Source: Rebecca billardiae RCC1528 (Eukaryota; Haptophyta). Taken from it: DNA of 64,000 nt. Within the stretch, counting starts at the first letter, position 1; the number at the start of each line of letters is the position of its first letter. The notes under the pieces are model-generated. The model ran no database searches. It saw only the letters and a list, made by a program, of their open reading frames with translations, and was not told where the DNA came from. The translations under genes were made by a program, and so were the position numbers. The DNA is taken from the NCBI GenBank assembly GCA_965240325.2, contig OZ251223.1, positions 1,922,001-1,986,000 on the forward strand. The letters are read 5' to 3'. Shown here in pieces: positions 49,901 through 59,492 of the stretch.

Positions 49901-51438
49901 AGTCCGCGCGCGCCGCCGCCGATGGCGCGCGCGACCGCTCGGACGAGGCAGCCCTCGACGGCGCGCGCGCGCTGCTGCACCAGCTCGGCGTGGCGCGCGA
50001 CGCGTGCCCGCAGCTCGCGGCAGCCGCGTCCGAGGCCGATGTGCAGACGGCCGCGCTGGGCGAGCGCGCGCGCGGCGCGCGCGACGGCTCGCGGCTCGCG
50101 GCGCGCGCGCTCGGCGCAGCCATCGAGGAGGGGGCGAGCGCGGAGGCCGAGTCGACGCGCGCTCTGGTCGAGGCGGGCGCCGCGCCGCTGCAAGAGGCGC
50201 ACGCGGCCGCTGACGCGGCGCGCAGCGCCATCGACGGCGCCGCGGCGGCCGCGCGTGACGCCGCCGCCGCGGAGCAGGCGGCGTTTGCCGCCGCGGCCGA
50301 CGCCGCGGCCGCGCAGTGGGGCCAGCTCGCGAGCGCGGGCGCCACCAAGGCTGAGGCCCTCGCCTCTGCGCTCGACGAGACAATGGCCGACGCGGCCGCC
50401 GCCCTGGAGGGCGTGCATGGCGCGTGCGGCCGCGCGCGCGACAGCGCGCACGGCGCACTGGACGAGTGCGCGGCCGCCGCGCGCGCGCACGCGGAGCAGG
50501 CCGGCGCGAGCTGCGGCGCGCTCCACGGCTCCGTCGACGCCGCCGCGCGCGATATCTGGCGCACGCACGAGCCCGTGCCGCCGCCGCCCACCGCTCCGCC
50601 CGTCGCCTTCTCAGAGGCCCTCTCTGCCACGCCGGCGGAGGAGCAGCTGCTGGGCCGCCCCGCGGCCGCGGACGACGAGAGCGACGGGTGCGACACGCCG
50701 GCGGCCGACGCACTCGCGCCGCCGACGGCGGCCGACGCAGACGCGGGCGCCGAGCCTGTGGCGCCCGCCGACGCGCGATCATCGGCAGATGCGACCGCAG
50801 CGCCGACGGTGCGCGCGGCGCGCGCGCGCGGAGAAGCGCAGCGCGGCCCCTGCACTGCTCACACACGTCAGCTCACCGCCGCGGCCCCGCCTTCCCGGCT
50901 GCCTGCCCGCCCCGCCTGCCGCCCACAGGCTGTGCAGCGATCGGGCTCGAGCATTGCAGCCGACGCCGCCCTGGTGGCCGTCGAAGCCGCCGCGGCCAAG
51001 GCTCTGCCAGCGCAGCGCACCGGGCGCGCGCGTGACGGTGCGCGCCGAGCGCGCAGGCTGGGCGCCCGGCCCATCGGCAAGCGCGGCAGCTCGGGATGGC
51101 TGGTCGAGCCATCACGACCTGCCGGGCGGCGCGCCATCGCACGCGCGTTGGTAACGTCTGCGTGCTCACCGCACCCATGTGCTTCCCCAACCCGCGCCCG
51201 CTGAAATCTCGCGCGCGCGCCTCCCGTGCCGAGCGCAGGCGAGAACACGCCGCCGAACGGCTCTCCTCGTCGCGCGTCACGCTCCCCCGCGCCGCTCGGC
51301 CCGAAGAACTCGTCCAGTCACGCGCACGCAGACCGACCAGATTCGCGCGGCGGGAAGACGGCGGGAGTGACGAGCAAGATCCCTGGCTTTGGCAAGGGCC
51401 GGCCGGCGTCGGCCAAGGTGGGGCACGCGCGGCCATGA
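46909..51438 (+). CDS. Kinesin-5 (BimC/Eg5-like) with long Ala-rich coiled-coil tail
   Basis: Plus-end-directed mitotic motor. Exons 46909-50808, 50929-51037 and 51239-51438 give 1402 residues. The motor domain (about 1-365) has VVVRLRPLNEKE, the P-loop GQTGTGKTFTMEGE near residue 96, NARSSRSHCIF (switch I), LVDLAGSE (switch II), the kinesin-5 signature NINQSLLTLGRVIAAL and HIPYRDSKLTRLLQ. The neck NKPV also fits kinesin-5. After a poly-Gly linker comes about 900 residues of Ala/Glu/Arg-rich predicted coiled coil. The last exons give a Ser/Pro-rich basic tail with GENTPPNGSPRRASRSPAP, like phosphorylatable kinesin-5 tails. The first intron (120 bp) is in frame without stops; the second junction could use either of two nearby GT donors. 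It should crosslink spindle microtubules as a tetramer. Confidence 0.9.
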
Positions 51439-51999
51439 TTCATCATGATACGGGACCACGTCGCGCGATGACTACACGACGACGATCTTCAAGTTCATCT
51501 TTGTCAAGCGCAGCGGCGCCCATCGTCATAACAACTGCTCGCTGATCTAATCGTAGTCGTATAATCAGGCATCAGCAGCAAGTTATTCGTAACATCCTCG
51601 TCGCTATTGATGATACTAGTAATACTGTACTACCGGTACTGAGTTTGAGACGCGCCGCACTCGCGGCCGCGGCGACGGCACTACCAGTACCAGTCGGGGC
51701 TGATGAATTCCGAACTCGGACTGAAATAAGTATTCGCTGTAGCCCGTAATATCGTGCTGTGACGACGACGTATCACTGCTGCAGCATGAATTCAAGCAGA
51801 CGTATTCTAAGCATCAGTAGTTACGGTCCGAATAGTCCGCGTGTCAGACCGGCGCAGACTGAGTCCTGTGCGCTGAGCGGAGCACGGCCGTGTGGTTATT
51901 CACACACTGACGTGATTCTCGGCACCCGGCCTGGCGCTCTGCCCTGGGCCTGGCGCACGCCAGGGTGCCATGCCCTCACAGCCGGCTGTAGCACGATCA
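51439..51999. other. Intergenic, nothing recognised
   Basis: 560 bp between the convergent ends of the kinesin and histidine phosphatase genes. AT-richer than the genes, with ACTACTAGTA-type short motifs. It should hold both 3' UTRs. Confidence 0.5.
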
Positions 52000-52797
52000 T
52001 CACGACTTCCACCCCTTCGTCAGCTGGCCGTCGTAGTAGGCCATGTAGTCGCTGTACGCCTCGTTGAGCGAGTCGGAGCCTTCGCTGGGCAGCACGATGT
52101 CGAGAGGCCTGAGCACGGCCGTCTCGAGGTGCTCCTGCTCGCGGTGCGAGCGCGGGTCCCGCTGCGCGGCGGCTGTCAGCATGATCTGCAGGACGTCGCC
52201 ATGCGCGACCAGCAGCACGACCCAAGGTGCCGACTCGGCCGGCAGTGTCTGCTCGATCTCGGAGAGGAGCTTGCACGTGCGCTTGGCGACCGAGTTGACG
52301 CGCTCCACGTTGAAGTCCACGTGGTTCGCGTCGCGCGCGTCCGAGAGCCAGACGCGCTTGTAGTTGTCCACGCTCGTGCCGTCAAAGTCGCCGAACCAGC
52401 GCTCGCGAAGCCGTGTGTCGGGCACGACCCCGTCGCGGAAGCACGACGCAGCGTGAGAGGCTGCTGCCTGCGTGAACGCAATCTCAGCCGTCTCCTGGGC
52501 ACGCAGGAAATCGGATGTGAAGATCGCCGTGTGCCTGCCCTTGCATACCTCGGCGAACGCGCTCGCCGCACGAGCGGCCTGCTCCCGGCCCTCATCCGAC
52601 AGCCCGTGCTCGCGCGTGGCACGCTGTGGGTCGGACGAGATGATGCCCTCCACGTTTGCCAGTGACTGCCCATGCCGCAGCACGTAGTACTCGTTCCGCG
52701 GTGCTGTCGCGGCGGTGAAGGCGATGAGCCCGCGGCGGAGCATGCCCGGACGCGCAATCGATGGAAGAGCGCCTTTCATCGCTCGGCGAAGCTGCAT
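52000..52797 (-). CDS. Histidine phosphatase / phosphoglycerate mutase family protein
   Basis: 265 residues from the ATG at 52797. The catalytic RHG motif is in EYYVLRHGQSLANVEGIISS, followed by LSDEGREQA, FTSDFLRAQETAEIA, a glutamate-bearing RERWFGDFDG and VVLLVAHGDVLQIML with the second catalytic histidine. It belongs to the small-phosphatase part of the superfamily (probable cobalamin/fructose-2,6-bisphosphate-type phosphatases), not to the glycolytic enzyme. The N-terminus MQLRRAMKGALPSIARPGML is basic and amphipathic and could be a mitochondrial or plastid presequence. The frame is open further upstream, with another ATG at 53001 that would add 68 residues of poor conservation. It is divergent from the membrane protein gene. 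Confidence 0.85.
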   Translation of the reverse strand: MQLRRAMKGALPSIARPGMLRRGLIAFTAATAPRNEYYVLRHGQSLANVEGIISSDPQRATREHGLSDEGREQAARAASAFAEVCKGRHTAIFTSDFLRAQETAEIAFTQAAASHAASCFRDGVVPDTRLRERWFGDFDGTSVDNYKRVWLSDARDANHVDFNVERVNSVAKRTCKLLSEIEQTLPAESAPWVVLLVAHGDVLQIMLTAAAQRDPRSHREQEHLETAVLRPLDIVLPSEGSDSLNEAYSDYMAYYDGQLTKGWKS

Positions 52798-53224
52798 CGC
52801 CAACCGCGGCGCGAGCCGCGAGGAGCCCGAAACCTCACGTCCCCTGCTGCTGAAGCGTAAAGCCGGTCGTCCTCCGAAGCCGCGTCCGGCGAGGTGACCC
52901 CACCCCGTGAGCAAGTCCGGGGGGTGAGGAGGCCTTTCGTGGGGGATCGAATCTCGTCCTGTCGTCCAGATCCGCTCTCGAAGGTCTTCCAGCGCAGGCA
53001 TCAGTAGCTTTTTGCGGCCAAATAGGCAAATACCGTATGTCCTCGGACGGACCAATGGGGTTCACCCGTGGACGGCGAGGGGATCTTCGGCCTAGCTTCC
53101 TCGCCATACAGTCATCAACATCGCAAGGAGCACGGCCCTGCTCATTATCCTCGGCAGGACTCAGGTCCGCGGCCAAGCTTCCTCGGCAGGCGACAACTCG
53201 TGCGGCGCCATCGCGTCGGCAGCG
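52798..53224. promoter_or_regulatory. Bidirectional spacer, histidine phosphatase / membrane protein
   Basis: 427 bp between divergent starts if the 52797 ATG is used. It is GC-rich and no element was recognised. Confidence 0.3.
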
Positions 53225-55398
53225 ATGCAAGCGATGCAGCCGATGCAGTACCTCGTGACCGTTCCAGAAGGGCTCGCGCCTGGCCAGCAGTTCATGGCCA
53301 CGTGCGGCGCGCAGATGGTCTCTGTGACTGTTCCGCCGGGCGTGGGCGCAGGGTCCCAGCTGGCAGTCAACGTCATGCAGCCAGTCATGCTCGACCCAGC
53401 GTCAGTGCCAGTGGCGATGCCGGCACCACCCCCCGCAGTCTCAGCCGCCGAGCCAGGGCTGGCGGCGCAGAGCTCTCCGGCGCAGCCGGCGCCGGTGGCG
53501 GGTGCATCTGGGGCGGCCTCCCAAGCGGCAAGTTTTCAGCAGGTCATGCCCGAGATGACGGCTGCGCAGAGCGCGGAGGCGGGGGAGGCAACAGCTGAGG
53601 GTGAGAACAAGGAGGAGCCGACAGCGCCGGCTCCCGTGTGGGACTCGACGTGGCAGCTCCTCTCCAGCCGCTTCCCGCGATCGCTCGGCTTCCTGGCGCT
53701 CGGGTTCATGCTCGTGCTGGTGGGCAAGACCATGCAGGAGGCGAACCGCCCGGCCGAGAGCGCGACCCTGTGGGAGGTCGCCACTTGCTGCTACGACCCG
53801 ATCAAAGTCAACTCCACCACCCAATGTGATTTATGGACTGGGCACTACGAGGGCCCGGGGATGGACTGCCCGGTGGGCTCCGCAAAGTCCACGGAGCAGT
53901 CCTGGGAGATCACATCTACGGCAGGCGGATTGCTCGTCGGCCGACCGTATTATCTGGTGCTGTACACGAGCGAGGGCGCAGATATCGTGCTGAAGTGGTC
54001 ACTACAGAACGCACGGGGCGCGTCACTCGTGCCAACCACGCGCGTCATCGTCTCGGCGGGAGGAAAGCGGCGTCAGCTCCTCGACGCGCAGCCGCTGCCG
54101 GCCGGCGCTATCACCAGGAGCGGCACCACCGAGCGCGAGCTGCTCAAGGGCGGCAGTGGCGGCGGCAGCAGCGGATCAAGCAGCGGATCAAGCGGCGGAT
54201 CAAGCGGCGGGTATGGGGGCCGATCGCGCGGAAGCTCCGGCGGAAGGAGCTCCTGGTCGTCGACAAGCTCACTGCGTAGCTATCGCGGGACCTCGTCCAA
54301 GACAGCGTTTGGCTCACGCTCCAGTGGCCACGTCAGGCAGGGCGCGGGAATGGGAGCCGTGTCGTCGAGGCGTAGGGCGAGGGGCCAGGATGACGACGAC
54401 GATCGCGGCAATTCTCAGGAGACCAGCGCCGAAGAGGATCTCGACCGGTGAGTGCCACGCACGCCTGGCGCCCACACCTTCGCAAAGCGAGGGACATTCT
54501 CCTGACTGATTCGGCGCGCGCGCGACGCCTGACCCGACCCTCTCGCCCTACAGCGCCGAGCTTACCGCGCCCACCTTCAAGGCTCCAGCTGGCGGCTATC
54601 CGCTCACTCTCACCGCCTCCGTGGACCTGACCCTGCCGACGTGGCGGGAACCTGGGGATCCGCCATTCCTCTACCTCGGCTTCTTCACCAAAGTGAGTGA
54701 CGGGCAGCTTGTGCTCGCGGACGTGGGCATTGCTTTGTGGGTCGTGGGCACCACTATCATCAGCCTGACGTTCCTCCTTCTGTTCCGCAGCAGCGGTCGA
54801 CTCAAGTCTTCGAACGACGATGGAGTCGAGTATTCGAACGGCAAAGGCGTCGATCGACCCAGGGGGCCGAAATCAAGGACGGCGTTTTTCGCTGTGTACT
54901 CATCGGCCATCTTCGCCACATTCACGGCGGGCATTGTGGCCGTCACGCAGTCATCGACCGTATCGGTGTGCGCCCCACCCCGGCAGCCGCTGCTACGGGC
55001 GCTCGCGTAGTGTCGCGCCTGCGCTCCCGCCCGCGCTGACCAGCTCTCCCAACCTCCACACCCCTCACGTGCAGAAAGTGTGCGGTGCGCTCTTCCTGTG
55101 CGCCGCAGTGTGCGCAACACCCGTCCTCCTGCAAGTAGCCAAACGGCAGGCGGTCGGGGGCGATGCAACGATCGTGGGCCGTGGAAAGAGTACCCGACTG
55201 TTGGCAACATTGACTGCTGCCGGCGTCGGGCTCACCCTTGTACTGTGCTTTGGTGTCGCTGTGAATGATGGTTCGTTGCTTTTCTACATTGGCGTGGGCG
55301 TTGGATTGGTCCTCACGTGCGCTTGCTGGGGCGCTGCGTGGCACGTCGGTGGCATCAAGGATGAGTACGTGCGACCGTCGAACGCAGCAGACGAGTAA
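53225..55398 (+). CDS. Polytopic membrane protein with VPPG-type repeats, unknown function
   Basis: Exons 53225-54447, 54554-54965 and 55075-55398 give 652 residues. The first donor is GTGAGT; the second could be GTGTGC or a GTATCG 6 bp earlier. The N-terminus has two related motifs, YLVTVPEGLAPGQQFMA and VSVTVPPGVGAGSQLAV, a short repeat seen in several algal proteins. Then follow a Pro/Ala/Glu-rich region, a membrane helix (LGFLALGFMLVLVG), an extracytoplasmic Cys-containing domain (CCYDPIKVN, TQCDLWTG) and a Gly/Ser-rich linker with GSSG repeats and Arg. At least five further helices come after it, including ALWVVGTTIISLTFLLLF and VGLTLVLCFGVAV. The DDDDD and acid-rich stretch precedes the first intron. 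I do not recognise the overall family, and no enzymatic motif is seen. Confidence 0.75.
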
Positions 55399-56284
55399 TC
55401 TGTCCGCCGCTGTCTTGCTCCTTACCGCCGCAGCCTGAGGCTGAGCCTCGTCAGGCCTCATATAGTCGTAGCAGTATAATATATATAGTAGTGACGACCT
55501 GTTATTGTGAGACGCGGTTATTCCGATACGGGACCGTACGGTTAGCGGGTTAAGCCGAGTACCGGCTGACGCCGTCTCAGTGAGGCACTATCGCGGGCAA
55601 TAAGGAGCTGTCACGTTAAGATAAACTGGGGCTTGCTATCTGCGGATCTGGCCTAGAAACTGAGACTAGCGATTGGCTGGTTCGCTATACGCATAGTCAC
55701 ACCAAGAAATAAACCGGGACTATGTCGGAGTCGCGGCTGACCGGAGTGGTCCGCCGAGGCGCAGTGCCCGTGGGACCGGCGGCGGGCGGCCCGACTACGA
55801 CTACGAGTACAGGCCAAGGATTCCCGACGACTTCTCCTGATGACTGACTCCTGGCCACTGCGCGCAGCATCCATGCAACATCATGCCAGATTTGCTCCAA
55901 AATGGCCTAAATGTTTTCTTCGGCCTCGCCGGCCGGGCCTAAAGAGGCTAAAGACTCAGCGGGGGGCTCAGCCCCCCTGCCGGGCCTGCGCCCCCCGCGC
56001 CTGCGCGGCGGCGGGCGGACCTAGCTAAGAAACTGCGACTCCGTATTCCGTAAGCGGTCGGGCTACCGAACGGCTAATAAGAAACCGCTCCGAGACTAGC
56101 CGTGAGATCTCTGACTTCTTATTGCCCGCGATTGCCTGTGTCTCAGTCACCCGCGACCCGCCATCCGGGACCCGGCCGGACGGCCGGAGGCCAGACCACG
56201 GATTTATGATTATACCCGGATGACGAATTCATTTATTATAATATATATTAACGACGTGGTATGCAACGGGCAGGCAATATATAT
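55399..56284. other. Intergenic, nothing coding recognised
   Basis: About 890 bp of mixed composition. It has a GC-rich inverted-repeat-like block around 55940-56020 (GGGGGGCTCAGCCCCCC) and becomes AT-rich before transposon copy 3. No gene was seen. Confidence 0.5.
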
Positions 56285-57671
56285 ATGACCGCGTTCCGCG
56301 GTCCTTCCGTAGAACCAACGTAGTTAGGGGCCCGCGGTGCACCCTCCGTCGGCTGCTGTCTCAGTCTGGTCAACATGGCGGGCCGATGAGGACTGTCGCC
56401 GCGGGCCCGCGCGAAGAAGTACGGACGGCGGCCGGGGCAGCGGCGCGCGCGCGCAGGGCGAGCCTGCCTTGAGGTGCTCGCGCTGCGCCACGCGCTCGAC
56501 GACGGGCCGCTGGTCGCTCAGCCGGCGCGCCTCGTGCCGGCAGAGCGAGAGCGCGCACCACTCTGCTGGCCCCACCCCCAGCGGCCCCAGCCTGCGCTCA
56601 CGGCGCTGCGCAGCCGCGCACCGAGAGGCGAGACCGAGCGGAGCTCGGGGTGGAACGAGGCGAGCGGCGGGTCGCGCCTGCCGCCGCGCGTGCGCGCCTG
56701 CTCCACCGCGCCACCGTGCTCGCCCGCCGCCTCCTCCGCCGCGTCGGCCTCGAAGCCACGGCGGCGGCCAGCCAGCCTCCGACCGAGGCGGAGCCCGAGC
56801 CCGTGCGTGCTCACTCACCCGGCGCGGTGGCGCCCTCGAGTCGACGGCCGTCTACTCCACAGCTGGCTGCTCGAGCTGCTGCACGGGGCGTCGCGACGAG
56901 GGCGCCGCGCGCGCCCAGCGCGTCCGTCGCCGCGTCGCGCAGCGCGTCGAGCTCGGCGCCGCGCTTCGCCAGCTCGGCGCCCAGCGCCTCCGTGCGCACT
57001 CGTGCTCATTCGATTGTCGTCATCGCGCTCGTCGGCTCCGTGGCGAGCCCGCGGGGCGGACGAGCGGACTACTGCGCGCCGCAGCAGGAGCAGCGCGCGG
57101 CGCGCAGCGCTCCGCGCGCAGCAGGGCCGTCTCCTCATCCACCGAGTGCACGGCCTGCGCGGCGGCGACGGCGGCGCGCGCCGCCGCGGGGGGACGCAAG
57201 CGCTGCGGGCCGAGATGAGTCCGGCCGCCGAGCCGCGGTGGCGAGCGGCGTCGGCTTGCGCGCCGGGAAAATAATGCAAACCGGCAAACAGCGCGCTCGG
57301 TACGCCGACATGCAGTTTGAAACAGTCGTAGTATATGACCCATGCACATGCACTTATTTGTCAAAACAATACGGCCCTTGGACCGGCGACCAAGTTTTCA
57401 ATAGCGTCGATGACACGATGACTAAACTTTACTGACAAAGTGACGGCCAGCGGCCTTCGATCTTTCTTATTACTCACGTCCGGGCGCGCCTATTTCGTCA
57501 ACCGCATCTTGCGATAGAGAGCTATCTACCCCTCGAAAAAGCGAAAACTCACCCTCCAACAACCGTAAAAATCGTCCCCCGTCCCCTTTTCTTTGATCAA
57601 AAGATCTTTTTGACAACGTAGTGAGGGCCCCCGGCGGGGCTCCACGCTACGCGCTCCGCCCTGCACCGCGG

Positions 57672-57676
<5 letters not shown>
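56285..57676 (+). mobile_element. Non-autonomous DNA transposon family, copy 3
   Basis: Left end ATGACCGCGTTCCGCGGTC with the palindrome; right end CTGCACCGCGGGCCAT. It sits inside an AT-dinucleotide stretch on both sides. The GC-rich cargo at 56340-57000 matches copy 2 in reverse. On the minus strand it reads GAELAKRGAELDALRDAATD and FEADAAEEAAGEHGGAVEQA, parallel to the fragments in copy 2. Subterminal GGCCCGCGGTGCA occurs near both ends in inverted orientation. No transposase was found. Confidence 0.7.
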
Positions 57677-57726
<50 letters not shown>

Positions 57727-57752
57727 ATATATATATATATATATGTGTGTGT
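57675..57752. repeat. Compound AT / ATGT / GT microsatellite
   Basis: An AT run, then about six ATGT units (57701-57724), a second AT run and a short GT run. Transposon copy 3 ends exactly at its start, so the element probably inserted into an AT microsatellite. Confidence 0.95.
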
Positions 57753-58023
57753 CCTCCTGCATGAAGAGCGATGCGACGCCATTGAGTATGGACGAACATC
57801 ACCCACAGTCTGCGTGATGTGCATGCGAGGGCAGGTATTGCAGCATATATGCGAGCATGCAGCAAATGCCGATACACACCATGCCGAAATGGTGATGTAT
57901 AAATATATACTTGCGCGTGGTGGGGATTTGTCCCTGGCTGAACGGGAAGAGCGACTGAGCCGACGGTGCCAAAGCTGCGCGCAGACTGCGCCAGCGACGC
58001 AGCGTGTGGCAGCAAGGTCCCTG
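57751..58023 (+). repeat. Duplicated ORF-bearing segment, copy 1
   Basis: About 270 bp nearly identical to 58561-58822; the first 250 bp are at an exact offset of 810 bp with one or two substitutions. Both read, on the plus strand, a peptide with CVMCMRGQVLQHICEH, a later HH and CQSC, so a zinc-binding cluster is possible. The frame is open from 57709 to 58266. Composition is less GC-rich than host genes. I do not recognise the family. Confidence 0.85.
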
Positions 58024-58560
58024 GCTCAGGCAAGCGCAGCACTCACAGGCCTGACGACAAGGTTGTCAACCACAACGGAGGCTGCAGGGGCGGATGGCGG
58101 GTTTCGCAACGAGCACAAGCAAAGAACGCAGAGGAGATGGCGGGACCTCGGGCTTTGCAGATGCGCAGGCCGAAGCAGGGGCTGCCGAGAGGCGAGAGAT
58201 GAGCAGCTCGGCCCGAAAGGTCGTGTAACCGATGATCGAGCGAGCTCTGCTAGGTGGGCTGCTTGATATGAACTTTGGTAAGTTGCCACGCCGACTTAAG
58301 ATGACCTTGTATATGATCTCGAGCGCCGGATAGTGGAGAGGAGCGGGTACTTACAGAGGAGCCAGTGTGGTTGGCCGATATGAAAGGACCAGCGCCCGCC
58401 ATGATGATGATAAAGGATAGCTCCGTGGCCGATGAGCTCCGGAAATCGACTGCAACTACCTGCAGGACCTAGAAGACGATGGCGGCCCTTGTCCACCAGC
58501 TGCGCGTTGCCTTTCCAGCCTCCCGACACACTCGGTTATAACTCCGTTATAACGCCACGT
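58024..58560. other. Spacer between duplicated segments
   Basis: Contains the distal part of the frame 57709-58266 (Arg/Thr-rich, unrecognised) and about 290 bp with no coding features. There are no obvious terminal repeats around the duplication. Confidence 0.4.
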
Positions 58561-58822
58561 GTCCTCCTGCATGAAGAGCGACGCGACGCCATTGAGTATG
58601 GACGAACATCACCCACAGTCTGCGTGATGTGCATGCGAGGGCAGGTATTGCAGCATATATGCGAGCATGCAGCAAATGCCGATACACACCATGCCGAAAT
58701 GGTGATGTATAAATATATACTTGCGCGTGGTGGGGATTTGTCCCTGGCTGAACGGGAAGAGCGACTGAGCCGACGGTGCCAAAGCTGCGCGCAGACTGCG
58801 CCAGCGTGTGGCAGCAAGGTCC
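58561..58822 (+). repeat. Duplicated ORF-bearing segment, copy 2
   Basis: Second copy of 57751-58023. It has an 8-11 bp deletion near its end (before GTGTGGCAGCAAGGTCCC). The frame 58432-58875 is open but its flanking residues differ from copy 1. Confidence 0.85.
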
Positions 58823-59030
58823 CGTTTGTGAGCAGGAGAGATCCCGTTGAGGATGAGGGCGCTGCTGAGAGATGATGGAGGCGGATGACACGGAGGAGGC
58901 CAGAGGTCTGTAGCGCAAGGTGGCACGTCCTCGTTTTTTTTGGGGGGGGTTTTTTTGAGGTTGCGTGCGTGTGCGCGCGCGCGCGCGCGTTGGGTAAGCG
59001 AGTTCGGGGGTGGGTGCGTGGGGACCTCCG

Positions 59031-59280
59031 GACCTACAAAGGTCTGGCCCGCAAGGGCTGTGCCTACAAAGGCTGTGCCTACAAAGGTCACTGGTGTGCC
59101 TACAAAGGTCACGGATGTGCCTACAAAGGCTGTGCCTACAAAGGTCACTGGTGTGCCTACAAAGGTCACTGGTGTGGCCTACAAAGGTCACGGGTGTGCC
59201 TACAAAGGCTGTGCCTACAAAGGTCACTGGTATGCCTGCAAAGGCTGTGCCCACAAAGGCTGGTGGCCTACAAAGGCTTG
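59031..59280. repeat. Tandem repeat array, 18-21 bp units
   Basis: About twelve imperfect units with the core CCTACAAAGG followed by CTGTG or TCACTGGTGTG. Length differences are often multiples of three, so frames stay open, giving peptides such as AYKGCAYKGHWC. It separates the retroelement from the duplicated segments. Units are contiguous, so this is not a CRISPR-type array. Confidence 0.9.
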
Positions 59281-59492
59281 GCCGAAGCGTAGAGACGATG
59301 TTGCTGCAACTTGAGCGAGAGATGTGCGCCGCGTCGCCAGAGCGCGCCTCCCAGCGGAGCCGGCAACGCGTGCGCCGGTGCGAGGGCCGGATCCGGCTGC
59401 GAGCGCGACTGCAGCGCGAGCGCGACGGGCGGCGGCCGCCGCCAAACTGCGCCGCGCGACTGGCGAGCAGTCGATGCAGCGGCGTCCGTGTC

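Noticed and set aside
49128-50855. Long minus-strand open frame (575 codons) opposite the kinesin tail
   Set aside because: It is the Ser/Ala-rich antisense shadow of GC-rich coding DNA, with no motifs; the plus strand encodes a clear kinesin-5.
52798-53055. Longer N-terminus for the second histidine phosphatase
   Set aside because: The frame begins with TTG at 53055, and the added residues are Pro/Gly/Arg-rich and unconserved; the ATG at 53001 remains a minor alternative.
59031-59280. CRISPR-like array
   Set aside because: The units are contiguous 18-21 bp repeats without spacers, in a eukaryotic nuclear context.
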